DNA of 8,775 bases from Phycisphaerae bacterium (GCA_026984555.1 JALSRY010000603.1:1-8775), one strand, 5' to 3'; positions 1 through 7,340 are shown, counted from the stretch's first letter. Notes: generated from the sequence alone by a model not told the origin. Program-made: numbers and translations.

Positions 1-657
1 CGAGGGAGGGATATAAACCTGGAGCGCGGCGGCGGCGATCACACCAAGGATGATCCAGCCGAAAATATCGTCGAAAAGCTGGACGAACGCGAAATGCATC
101 GCCTCGCGGAACGTCGGACGGCGCTCGTCGAGCTCATCGGACGCTGGTTCGTCGGGGGTGCCTTCTGTGTCCTCGTTGGCCGAACAACAACACGTTCCAC
201 ATCCATCCCCGGTGGTGTCGGTCGGGGCGGCCGGCGCGGTCTCTACCGTCTGCTCGTGCTCGCGGCGATCGAAGATGTTTTCGATGAACCCGGCGAGTAC
301 CGCGGTGATACACGCCGCGATCGGCCGGGCAATCGCCATCAGCGGCCCGAGCAGCGAATAGGTGAGCAGGACCGAGGTGACGCTGGTCTCGGGGGTCGAG
401 ATCAGAAACGAAAGCGTCGCGCCCTTGCTGGCGCCACTCTTGCGCAGCGACACCGCCGCCGGCAGCACGCCACAGGAACACAGCGGCAGCGGTGCGCCGA
501 CGACCGTGGCGAGAAACGCGGATCGCGGGCGGCGTTGGCTGAGCCAGCGGATGGCCCATCCGCCGGGCAGCCACATGCGCATCAGGCCGGCGATGAAAAA
601 GCCGACCAGAACGAAGACGGCGGTATCACAGAGGATGGACCAGCTAAGCGTCCACAT
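1..657 (-). CDS. SO_0444/ArsP-like permease, predicted Cu/Zn efflux (3' end outside window)
   Basis: An open frame of 219 codons starts at ATG 657 and runs off the left edge without a stop. Residues 1-60 look like an N-terminal membrane helix (WSILCDTAVFVLVGFFIAGL) followed by a short loop and a second helix. The family signature PLPLCSCGVLPAAVSLRKSG lies at residues 56-75, and TLSFLISTPETSVTSVLLT at 81-99, both typical of the DUF318/ArsP-type permease superfamily and its SO_0444 branch. A hydrophilic loop (about 126-190) holds a cysteine cluster GCGTCCCS at 152-159, followed by an acidic stretch, as expected of a soft-metal-binding loop between two membrane halves. A further helix (GWIILGVIAAAALQVYIP) begins at 200. 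Family members usually have 350-450 residues, so roughly half is visible. There is no alternative in-frame start back to the nuoN stop, and only a weak GGAA precedes the ATG. It lies 57 bases behind nuoN with no terminator seen, so co-transcription is possible. Family assignment is firm; the transported metal is inferred from the family name and the cysteines. Confidence 0.85.
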   Translation of the reverse strand, partial: MWTLSWSILCDTAVFVLVGFFIAGLMRMWLPGGWAIRWLSQRRPRSAFLATVVGAPLPLCSCGVLPAAVSLRKSGASKGATLSFLISTPETSVTSVLLTYSLLGPLMAIARPIAACITAVLAGFIENIFDRREHEQTVETAPAAPTDTTGDGCGTCCCSANEDTEGTPDEPASDELDERRPTFREAMHFAFVQLFDDIFGWIILGVIAAAALQVYIPPS

Positions 658-714
658 GAGTGGTTCCGTGATTGGCGCCGGCGAGGCGGGGTTGACCGCG
701 GGCGGGACGCGGGA

Positions 715-2310
715 TCAGTGCGTTTCGGGCTCGGCGAGCGCGGTGCGGACCGGTTCGGTCGGCGGCGCGGGCGCCACGACGGCCTGCGAAGCCTCGTGCA
801 GCGTGGTGGTGGCGCTGCGTCCCATCGCCAGCAGTCGGCTGGGATAAAACATGAACGCCAACAACAGGAACCCGCACAGCAAACCTCCCATCAGCGGCGC
901 CTGACGTTCGCTCGGCTCGGCCGGCTCGTCGGTTTCGTAGAGCAGCACCGCCGCGATGACCCGCAGGTAGTACGCTGCCGCGACCGCCGAGTTCAGCACG
1001 GCGATGATGACGAGCGCGATGATCCACTTCTGGTGGAGGTCCACCAGGTTCGCCGCCGCCAGCGCGCTGCCGAAAAGCGACAGCTTGCCCCAGAAACCGG
1101 GCGTGGGCGGCAGCCCCATGAGTGTGAACATCGCCAGCGCCATCAGCAGCGCCAACGAGGGATAATATCGGAGCAAACCCGCCACGTCCCGCAGTGTTTC
1201 CGCCGGCCGGCCCTTGCTGCGCAGCACGCCGAGCATCGCAAATGCGCAGAGGTTCGCGATGCCGTAAATCACGACGTAGTACAGCACTGCCGCTGTCCCG
1301 TCGCCGATGATCCCGTCTCCCAGCGGGCCCGCGAGTATGCCGACGAGCATGTAGCCCGAGTGCGCAATGCCCGAGTACGCCAGCAGACGCTTGATGTTGG
1401 TCTGCTGGAGCGCGAGCACGTTTCCGACCGTCATCGTGGCCGCCGCCACGATCCACAGGATCCAGAACAACGTGCCTTCGGTCGTGTTCCACTGTGTCAG
1501 CGTCAAAATCTTGAAAATCGCCAGCAGGCCGGCAGCCTTCGGTACGAAACCCAGCAGTCCGGCTACCGGACTCGCCGCCCCCTGGTACACATCCGCGATG
1601 TAGAAATGCAGCGGAACCGCCGCAATCTTGAACAATACCCCCAACAGCGACAACAACAGCCCGATCACGGCGATCGTGTGAGCCGGTGCGGCGGGATCGG
1701 CCAGGGCCTCAGCGACGCGACCGATGGCGACATGGTCGAGCGACGCCCCGCCGATCACGCCATAAAGATAACTGAAACCGAACGCGGTCAGAGCCGCGGC
1801 GGCGGCGCCGAGGAAGAAGTACTTCGTGGCGCTTTCCACCGCGCGGGGGTTCGACCGGCTCAGGGCGATCATGACGTAGGTGGGGATGCTGACGAGCTCG
1901 AGCGCGAGGAAGAGGATCACCAGGTTGGCCGCGGAGGCCACCAGCATCACGCCGACCAGCGAAAAGAGCATCATGGCGAAAAACTCGCCGCGCTCCTCTT
2001 CACGCGGACAGGCCCAGCTCACCAGCGTGATCAGCACGCCCAGCAGCAGCGTCACCATCCGGGCGAACGCCGTCAGGCTCGTGAACGCCAGCCCGCTCGA
2101 TACGACACTGCTATCGACGGCGGGCATCCCGACGCCGAAACGAACCAGCACGATGGCGACGATCAGCGTCACGAGGGTGATCCACGTCACCGCCTGGCGG
2201 GCCGAACGCCGCGCCGCCTGTCCCACGATCAGCAGCGCACAGCCGACAACCGCCAGCAGGACCTCCGGCAGCAGCGAACCCAGCGAGACGGCAGCGCTAA
2301 CGGTCGGCAC
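715..2310 (-). CDS. nuoN: NADH-quinone oxidoreductase subunit N
   Basis: The 531-residue product is an antiporter-like, proton-pumping subunit of the complex I membrane arm, with about 14 hydrophobic helices. Family hallmarks are visible: the helix-5 glutamate E138 in LALELVSIPTY, lysine K228 in LFKIAAVPLHFYIADVYQGA, K258 in GFVPKAAGLLAIFK, NIKRLLAYSGIAHSGYMLVG around K307, and the helix-12 lysine K409 in PPTPGFWGKLSLF. These are the ionisable residues placed along the proton path in this family. The length exceeds the roughly 485 residues of the E. coli protein, partly because of an Ala/Pro-rich polar tail after about residue 492. The start is GTG at 2310, two bases past the nuoM stop, supported by a perfect AGGAGG nine bases upstream inside nuoM. 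This arrangement suggests translational coupling. It is the last nuo gene of the run. Confidence 0.97.
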   Translation of the reverse strand: MPTVSAAVSLGSLLPEVLLAVVGCALLIVGQAARRSARQAVTWITLVTLIVAIVLVRFGVGMPAVDSSVVSSGLAFTSLTAFARMVTLLLGVLITLVSWACPREEERGEFFAMMLFSLVGVMLVASAANLVILFLALELVSIPTYVMIALSRSNPRAVESATKYFFLGAAAAALTAFGFSYLYGVIGGASLDHVAIGRVAEALADPAAPAHTIAVIGLLLSLLGVLFKIAAVPLHFYIADVYQGAASPVAGLLGFVPKAAGLLAIFKILTLTQWNTTEGTLFWILWIVAAATMTVGNVLALQQTNIKRLLAYSGIAHSGYMLVGILAGPLGDGIIGDGTAAVLYYVVIYGIANLCAFAMLGVLRSKGRPAETLRDVAGLLRYYPSLALLMALAMFTLMGLPPTPGFWGKLSLFGSALAAANLVDLHQKWIIALVIIAVLNSAVAAAYYLRVIAAVLLYETDEPAEPSERQAPLMGGLLCGFLLLAFMFYPSRLLAMGRSATTTLHEASQAVVAPAPPTEPVRTALAEPETH

Positions 2311-2312
2311 CT

Positions 2313-4040
2313 TCAGAACCCTCCTGCCGCAAGCTCCGGAACGCCCGCGTCCGGGCCCCGGAGACGCTCGAGACCCCGCGAATCTTCCCGAGTGAAAATC
2401 GTGTCGCCGCGGGTGTCACCCGGCGTCGTGCGGCGATCGCTTGAGTGTTTCGGCGTTTCGCCCGATACCGTCGCCGATGCGAACGGCGCCACCGGCGCGG
2501 CAGCGGCGGCGGTGACACGCTGCATGACTTGGTGGTCGAGAGCCGGGTCCAGCGAGTCCGTGATCACGCGGGGAAATACGCCCAGCGCGACGACCGCGAT
2601 GGCCAGCGGCACCAGGATCGCGATTTCCCGCCGCGTGAGGTCGGTTGTCAGGCCGGCGGAAGTGTCGGGCGTGCCCGCGGGTTCCTTGAGCGGGCCGAAC
2701 AGCACGCGGCCGGCCATGTAGAGCATGTAAATGGCTCCGAGCAGGATACCGCTGGCCCCCACGACGCCATAGGCCGGTCCGAGGGTGGTCGAGTTATACG
2801 CCGCGAAGAGCACGGTGAATTCGCTGACAAAGCCGTTGAGCCCGGGCAGGCCGATGCTCGACAGCACGAACAGCACGAGGAAGAACGTCATGACGGGCAT
2901 CTTGCGGGCCAGGCCGCCGAGCTGGTTCATGTCGCGCGTGTGGTAACGCTCGTAGATCATGCCCACGACGAGGAACAGCGCCCCGGTGCTGATGCCGTGG
3001 TTGATCATGTAGAGCACCGAGCCGCTGAGCCCGAACGGCACGAGGCTGAACATGCCCAGCATGCAGAACCCCAGGTGCGACACCGACGAGTAGGCCACGA
3101 GCTTCTTCACGTCGGTTTGCACCCAGCAGCACAGCGCCCCGTACACGATGCCGGCGATCGCCAGCCAACCCATCACCGTCGCCCAATGAACCGCGCCCGC
3201 GGGCACCAGGGGCAGGCTGAAACGCAGAAAACCGTACGTGCCCAGCTTGAGCAGCACGCCGGCCAGCAGCACCGAGCCGGCGGTGGGGGCCTCGGTGTGG
3301 GCCAGTGGCAGCCAGGTGTGCAGCGGGAAAAACGGCACCTTGATCGCAAAGCCGCAGAAAAACGCCACGAACAACAACGATTGCTCGGCAGCACTCAACC
3401 CGGTCAGCGTCGAGAGCATGCGCAGGTCGAAATGGATGACACTCGTGCCGGTCAGGTCGGCGGCGCGGATCGCGAGGTAGAGGATGCCGGCGAAGGTGAT
3501 CACGCTGCCGACGAAAGTGTAAATAAAGAACTTGTTGGCGGCATAGCGCCGGTCCGCTCCGCCCCAGATGCCGATCAGAAAGTACAGGGGGACGAGCGTG
3601 AACTCGAAAAAGACGTAAAACAGCAACACGTCGCGCGCGACGAAAACGCCGAACATGCCCGCCGTCAACGCCAGGATCCAGGCGTAGTATTCCCGCACGC
3701 GGTGCTTGATCGCCGTGAAACTGCACCAGACCGCCAGCGGCACCAGCAGGCCGGTGAGCGCGACGAGCGGGGCGCTGATGGCGTCGAGCGCGACGTGGTA
3801 CGCGATGCGCAACCCCCCGACGTCCTCGTTACCGACGACGATCCAGCTCGCCGAGGTCTGTCCCAGCAAGCCCTCCGCCGACGTGGCCAGCCAGAGCGGC
3901 AGCGCGACCAGGAACACGACGACGCCGACGGCCAGCGCGATGCGCGGCGCGAGCCCCTCCCGCCGCTCGGGCAGCGTCCAAACGACAATCGCCGCGAGCA
4001 GCGGCAGGAAAATCAGCAGGTTGACACCGAGTGCAGCCAT
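2313..4040 (-). CDS. nuoM: NADH-quinone oxidoreductase subunit M
   Basis: The 575-residue product is the middle antiporter-like proton pump of the complex I membrane arm, with about 14 membrane helices. Visible signatures include E146 in FYVFFEFTLVPLYFLIGIWG, K234 in FAIKVPFFPLHTWLPLAHTE, K265 in GVLLKLGTYGFLRFS, VKKLVAYSSVSHLGFCMLG (K312/K313) and the helix-12 glutamate E407 in GLNGFVSEFTVLF. K234, K265 and E407 fall at the same numbers as in E. coli NuoM. The ATG at 4040 was chosen because MAALGVNLLIFLPLLAAIVV begins the first helix and a GGAG lies seven bases upstream; the frame is open further upstream, but only as a shadow of nuoL. The stop is two bases before nuoN. The usual length is near 500 residues. 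Here about 70 extra polar residues (from about 505) form a C-terminal tail rich in Ala, Pro, Arg, Asp and Thr, with atypical codons in its last 45 positions. Confidence 0.97.
   Translation of the reverse strand: MAALGVNLLIFLPLLAAIVVWTLPERREGLAPRIALAVGVVVFLVALPLWLATSAEGLLGQTSASWIVVGNEDVGGLRIAYHVALDAISAPLVALTGLLVPLAVWCSFTAIKHRVREYYAWILALTAGMFGVFVARDVLLFYVFFEFTLVPLYFLIGIWGGADRRYAANKFFIYTFVGSVITFAGILYLAIRAADLTGTSVIHFDLRMLSTLTGLSAAEQSLLFVAFFCGFAIKVPFFPLHTWLPLAHTEAPTAGSVLLAGVLLKLGTYGFLRFSLPLVPAGAVHWATVMGWLAIAGIVYGALCCWVQTDVKKLVAYSSVSHLGFCMLGMFSLVPFGLSGSVLYMINHGISTGALFLVVGMIYERYHTRDMNQLGGLARKMPVMTFFLVLFVLSSIGLPGLNGFVSEFTVLFAAYNSTTLGPAYGVVGASGILLGAIYMLYMAGRVLFGPLKEPAGTPDTSAGLTTDLTRREIAILVPLAIAVVALGVFPRVITDSLDPALDHQVMQRVTAAAAAPVAPFASATVSGETPKHSSDRRTTPGDTRGDTIFTREDSRGLERLRGPDAGVPELAAGGF
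2320..2325 (-). promoter_or_regulatory. Ribosome binding site deciding the GTG start of nuoN
   Basis: A perfect AGGAGG on the minus strand lies in the final codons of nuoM, nine bases before GTG 2310. It is the strongest Shine-Dalgarno sequence in the window and fixes the GTG as the start. A strong hairpin ends eight bases upstream of it (2334-2363). Confidence 0.8.
2334..2363 (-). other. Strong two-part hairpin in the nuoM tail before the nuoN ribosome site
   Basis: An outer 6-bp stem (CTCCGG 2334-2339 with CCGGAG 2358-2363) and an inner 5-bp stem (GCCCG 2343-2347 with CGGGC 2352-2356) enclose a four-base loop, with a small 3/1 internal loop between them. All pairs are Watson-Crick and nearly all are G-C. 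No T-run follows on the minus strand, so it is not a classic intrinsic terminator. It lies inside the last codons of nuoM and ends eight bases before the AGGAGG of nuoN, so it could tune nuoN translation or mRNA stability. Chance formation in GC-rich DNA cannot be excluded. Confidence 0.55.
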
Positions 4041-4047
4041 CGCGTCG

Positions 4048-4051
4048 CTCC
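4048..4051 (-). promoter_or_regulatory. Ribosome binding site of nuoM
   Basis: GGAG on the minus strand lies in the 17-base gap between nuoL and nuoM, seven bases before ATG 4040. It decides between this start and the open frame further upstream that overlaps nuoL. Confidence 0.65.
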
Positions 4052-4057
4052 GGGGGA

Positions 4058-6199
4058 TCACCCCCCGGCAGCCTCCATCCAGCGCCAGATCAGCACCAAA
4101 GCCGTTACCCCGATCGCCATGCCGAGGGCATATGTCTGCATCGCTCCGTTTTGGATCAGGCGCAACCCTGCGCCCAGTCCGCGCGGGACCGCGGTCACGA
4201 CCCAGATCAACCCGTCGATGCCGTTGCGGTCGATCGCGAAGCACAGCCGCCCGAGCCCGCGCAGCGGGCGAACGAACGCCCGGTCGTAGAACTCGTCCAC
4301 GTAGTATTTGGCGTTCCAGATGCTCCAGAGCCTGCCGAGCGTGATCGAGTCGGGATCGACGCGCGGGGCCGTCCCATACCGCAGCCAAGCCGCCGCGATC
4401 CCGCCGATCGCCAGCAATGCGGAAAGATACATCAGCCAGAGTCCGCCGCCGGCGTGGGCGTTCTCGTCGACGATGATCGTGCTGCCGTGCAGGTAGTGGT
4501 GGAGCAGCCCGTGGGGGCGCAGGAAGCCGAGGAAACTGTGCGCGCCGCCGGCGACCGTGACCCCCAGGTAGCCCGCCAAGGCGGCACCGACCGCGAGCAC
4601 GTACAGCGGGATGGTCATCACGCGGGGGGATTCGTGCGGGTGTTCACCGGCTTCGTCAGGCAGGCGCGTCGGCCCGTGGAAGCACAGGAAGTACATGCGG
4701 AACGTGTAGTAGGCCGTCATCGCCGCCGTGGCGAGCATCAGCACACCGACTGCCGGGTGGTACTGGAACGACGCGTGGACGATCTCGTCCTTGCTCCAGA
4801 AACCCGCCAGCAACGGGAAGCCGGCCAGGGCCAAACAACCGACCAGCATGGTGTTGCGCGTATGCGGCAGAATCCGCCCCAGCCCGCTGAACTTGCGCAG
4901 GTCGATGACGTGCCCCATCTGGTGCATCACGCTGCCGGCGCCGAGGAACAGCAGGGCCTTGAAAAACGCGTGCGTGTAGACGTGGAAAATGCCCGAGTCG
5001 GGTGCTCCGCAACCCAGCGCGACAAACATGTAGGCCAACTGGCTGATGGTCGAGTACGCCAGGATCCGTTTCATGTCGAACTGGGCCATCGCCATCGTCG
5101 CGGCCATCACCGCCCCGATCACGCCCAGCACCACGATGACGTTCAGCACCGCCTGCGACGCCGCGAAAATCGGACTGCACCGAGCGATCATGTAGACGCC
5201 GGCGGTGACCATCGTGGCGGCGTGAATCAGCGCGGAGACCGGCGAGGGGCCTTCCATCGCGTCGGGCAGCCAGACATACAGCGGGAACTGGGCACTCTTG
5301 CCCAACGCCCCGCACAGCAACAACAGCCCGATCGTCGTGATCTGTCCCGGCGCGAGCTGGTGGATGTAATGGAACACGACGGCGTAATCGAGCGGGTTCT
5401 CGCCGGCGTGCGTCAGCGGCTTGACGAACAGGTAGATCGAGAAAATGCCCAGCGCGAAACCGAAGTCCCCGATCCGGTTGACGATGAACGCCTTTTTCGC
5501 TGCCGCGGCCGCCGAAGGCTTGGGATAGTAAAAACCGATCAGCAGGTAGCTGCACAGGCCCACCAGCTCCCAGCCCAGGTACAGCAGCACGAAATTGCCC
5601 GCGAAGACCAGCGTGGCCATCGAGAACACAAACAGCCCCAGAAACGCGAAGAACCGCTCGTAGCCGCGCTCCGGGTGTCCGTGGTGGTCGCGCATGTAGC
5701 CGATCGAGTAGATCACGACCATCAGCGAGACGAACGTGACGAAACCGATCATCACGCCGGTGAGCGAGTCGAAGTAGAACGTGGCCGCGATCCACTGCCC
5801 GCCCTGGAGGCTGGTCCGCTCGCCGAGGCTGATCCAGCGGAACAGCGTGATGGTCTTTCCGGGGACGCGCGCGGGCTCCGGCGTCCACTCTCCGCCGGTC
5901 GCGGAACCTTCCCCGGCGTGCGCGACCTCGCGGGAGGTTTCGCCGACAGCGTGTTGCGCCGCGGTCGCATGAGCTTCGCCCCCGCTTTCGTGGGCGGTGA
6001 TTCGACCGGCGTCGAACACGAACACCATCGCCAGTAGTGCCGAAACCGCCACGGTCGCCACGATCGGCCACCAGGCCCGTTCGGCCCGGGCGCGCAGCGC
6101 GATCATCAGCCCGACGACAATCGCGCCGAGCAGCGGCCAGAACGGCAGCGTGGCGTACAGCTTGAGGGGCAGCAATGTGGTCGAAGCCTGTGCCAGCAA
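4058..6199 (-). CDS. nuoL: NADH-quinone oxidoreductase subunit L
   Basis: The 713-residue product is the distal antiporter-like subunit of complex I, carrying the long lateral amphipathic helix. Hallmarks are E211 in LLYLGWELVGLCSYLLIGFY, K301 in GALGKSAQFPLYVWLPDAME, the helix-broken motif GPSPVSALIHAATMVTAGVY, K377 in FDMKRILAYSTISQLAYM, K414 in HAFFKALLFLGAGSVMHQ, and K470-D471 in LLAGFWSKDEIV. The C-terminal part (WNAKYYVDEFYDRAFVRPLR onward) fits the lateral helix and last anchor helix. The protein is about 100 residues longer than E. coli NuoL, mainly through a polar loop at residues about 64-115 rich in His, Ala, Glu and Gly. The start is a TTG at 6199, two bases after the nuoK stop, with AAGGA nine bases upstream. 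A second TTG at 6175 lacks a ribosome binding site. The gene is followed after 17 bases by nuoM. Confidence 0.96.
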   Translation of the reverse strand: MLAQASTTLLPLKLYATLPFWPLLGAIVVGLMIALRARAERAWWPIVATVAVSALLAMVFVFDAGRITAHESGGEAHATAAQHAVGETSREVAHAGEGSATGGEWTPEPARVPGKTITLFRWISLGERTSLQGGQWIAATFYFDSLTGVMIGFVTFVSLMVVIYSIGYMRDHHGHPERGYERFFAFLGLFVFSMATLVFAGNFVLLYLGWELVGLCSYLLIGFYYPKPSAAAAAKKAFIVNRIGDFGFALGIFSIYLFVKPLTHAGENPLDYAVVFHYIHQLAPGQITTIGLLLLCGALGKSAQFPLYVWLPDAMEGPSPVSALIHAATMVTAGVYMIARCSPIFAASQAVLNVIVVLGVIGAVMAATMAMAQFDMKRILAYSTISQLAYMFVALGCGAPDSGIFHVYTHAFFKALLFLGAGSVMHQMGHVIDLRKFSGLGRILPHTRNTMLVGCLALAGFPLLAGFWSKDEIVHASFQYHPAVGVLMLATAAMTAYYTFRMYFLCFHGPTRLPDEAGEHPHESPRVMTIPLYVLAVGAALAGYLGVTVAGGAHSFLGFLRPHGLLHHYLHGSTIIVDENAHAGGGLWLMYLSALLAIGGIAAAWLRYGTAPRVDPDSITLGRLWSIWNAKYYVDEFYDRAFVRPLRGLGRLCFAIDRNGIDGLIWVVTAVPRGLGAGLRLIQNGAMQTYALGMAIGVTALVLIWRWMEAAGG

Positions 6200-6201
6200 C
6201 G

Positions 6202-6513
6202 CTATTCGTCCTTGAGCAGTTTCCAGACGTTGGGATCGAGCGTATCGCGGTAGCGGTACAGCAACACGATCAGGGCCAGCGCCAAAGCCGCCTCGGCCGC
6301 CGCCACCGCGAGCAGGAACAACCCGAATGCCTGCCCGTCGAGCGTGGGATGGCCGTCGAGCGGGTAGCGCCCGAACGCCACGAGGTTGAGCACGATGCCC
6401 TGGAACATCAGTTCCGTGCAGAGGAACATGATGATGAGGTTACGCCGGGTGACGAAGCCGATCAGCCCCAGCACGAACAATCCCGCACCGATCAGGAGGT
6501 AGGCCGCCAGCAT
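6202..6513 (-). CDS. nuoK: NADH-quinone oxidoreductase subunit K
   Basis: A 103-residue membrane protein with three hydrophobic helices, matching the usual length of about 100. NuoK lies between NuoJ and NuoN in the membrane arm and is homologous to MrpC and mitochondrial ND4L. The two functionally important buried glutamates of the family are present: E34 in IMFLCTELMFQGIVLN and E74 in LLAVAAAEAALALALIVLLY. The cytoplasmic-loop arginines are R23/R24 in GFVTRRNL. The ATG at 6513 shares its first base with the nuoJ stop (TGATG), so translation is probably coupled. A purine-rich GGGGGAG lies eight bases upstream within the nuoJ end. The frame stays open further upstream, but there it is a shadow of nuoJ. 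The gene ends with TAG two bases before the nuoL start. Confidence 0.97.
   Translation of the reverse strand: MLAAYLLIGAGLFVLGLIGFVTRRNLIIMFLCTELMFQGIVLNLVAFGRYPLDGHPTLDGQAFGLFLLAVAAAEAALALALIVLLYRYRDTLDPNVWKLLKDE
6209..6213 (-). promoter_or_regulatory. Ribosome binding site deciding the TTG start of nuoL
   Basis: AAGGA on the minus strand lies within the last codons of nuoK, nine bases before TTG 6199. It supports the TTG start over the downstream TTG at 6175, which has no purine-rich site. The site overlaps coding sequence, consistent with nuoK-nuoL coupling. Confidence 0.7.
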
Positions 6514-7205
6514 CAGCGAAACTCCCCCTCTTGCTCCGTGACCGCGCGACGCCGGGCGATGGTGATCGCTCCAACCATGGCCACCAGCAGCAGAACCCCC
6601 GTGATCTCGACGCCGACGACGTATTGCGTCAGCAGTCGGGCACCGACCTGGACGATGTTGGACAGGCTCGCCTCCGGCGTCGCGGGCGCGCCGCCGAGCT
6701 CGCCCCCGGCGCCCAGCACCCGGCCGGTCAGCGCCGCGAGCAGGACGAAGCCCGTCGCCACGCCGATCAGAGGCTCGCGGGCGGCGCGGTCGTACGGTGC
6801 CGGGCCGCCGCCCTTCTGGGCCAACATGATGACGAACATGTAGGTGACCATGATGGCGCCGGCGTAGATGATGAGCAGCGCCGCGGCCAGGAACGTGGCA
6901 TCCAGCAACACCAGCATGCCCCCGACGGCGATGATGACCAGCAGAAAGTACAACGCGCTGTAGACCGGGCGGGGATGGGTGATGACGCGCAAAGCTCCGA
7001 CAACCGCGACCAGCGCCAACAACGCCAGCCAGAGGCCGTGTTCGTGCGGACCGGCCAGCGGCGCGATCAGCGAAACCAGCACCGCCGCCGCCCCGAGCAG
7101 CACGATCAACGCGGCCCGGCCGACGTGGAACCGCCCGCCCGGCATGGCGAGGTAAAGACCGGCACCGCCGAGCGTCAGCAGAATGACAAAAAGAGCACTG
7201 GGCAT
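6513..7205 (-). CDS. nuoJ: NADH-quinone oxidoreductase subunit J
   Basis: The 230-residue product is a membrane-arm subunit of complex I (homologue of mitochondrial ND6). The core starts near residue 59 with LALLALVAVVGALRVITHPR PVYSALYFLL, then an aliphatic helix and the conserved IIYAGAIMVTYMFVIML (about 112-128), where Y114 corresponds to the conserved tyrosine of the helix with the pi-bulge. A variable, partly hydrophilic segment follows (about 130-185), then LLTQYVVGVEITGVLLLVAM VGAITIARRR. Residues 1-58 are extra compared with the 184-residue E. coli protein and look like two more hydrophobic helices (3-20 and 31-50). I chose ATG 7205, which begins the first helix and has GGAAGA eight bases upstream. 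An in-frame ATG at 7262 would add 19 polar residues and lacks a clear ribosome site. The 3' end overlaps nuoK by one base. Confidence 0.93.
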   Translation of the reverse strand: MPSALFVILLTLGGAGLYLAMPGGRFHVGRAALIVLLGAAAVLVSLIAPLAGPHEHGLWLALLALVAVVGALRVITHPRPVYSALYFLLVIIAVGGMLVLLDATFLAAALLIIYAGAIMVTYMFVIMLAQKGGGPAPYDRAAREPLIGVATGFVLLAALTGRVLGAGGELGGAPATPEASLSNIVQVGARLLTQYVVGVEITGVLLLVAMVGAITIARRRAVTEQEGEFR

Positions 7206-7311
7206 AGCTGGCGTCTTCCACTCGCAAACGACACCGGGCCGAACCGCCCCGGAAACCCCCACATGGCGCGTCGCGTTGGGCCGCGATCACCGAGTCATGC
7301 AAGGGTGGCGT

Positions 7312-7340
7312 ATCGTACTGCACCCGGGCGGGCCTTTCCA
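7312..7340 (-). promoter_or_regulatory. Weak candidate sigma-70-type promoter ahead of nuoJ
   Basis: On the minus strand TGGAAA (7335-7340; four of six matches to TTGACA) is followed after exactly 17 bases by TACGAT (7312-7317; four of six matches to TATAAT). Transcription would start near 7305, about 100 bases before the nuoJ ATG. In GC-rich DNA such a match is only suggestive, and promoter consensus is poorly defined in the likely host group. It would allow nuoJ-N to be expressed apart from nuoH-I. Confidence 0.22.

Noticed and set aside
658..714. Possible terminator between nuoN and the permease
   Set aside because: Only a short GGCGCC palindrome is present, with no stable stem followed by a T-run on the minus strand.
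2433..2440. GCGATCGC octamer (HIP1-like palindrome) in the nuoM tail
   Set aside because: A single copy at this place in GC-rich DNA is expected by chance and does not show a repeat family.
94..2721. 875-codon open frame on the plus strand opposite nuoN and the nuoM end
   Set aside because: The product is rich in Arg, Gln, His, Asp and Gly without helices or family motifs, as expected of the antisense of GC-rich membrane-protein genes. The minus-strand genes carry clear conserved motifs throughout.
2445..4289. 614-codon open frame on the plus strand opposite nuoM
   Set aside because: Same low-complexity antisense composition (Arg, Gln, His, Glu); no ribosome site or recognisable domain; nuoM accounts for the region.
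4031..6037. 668-codon open frame on the plus strand opposite nuoL
   Set aside because: Antisense shadow produced by strong GC bias at third positions of nuoL; composition is not protein-like.
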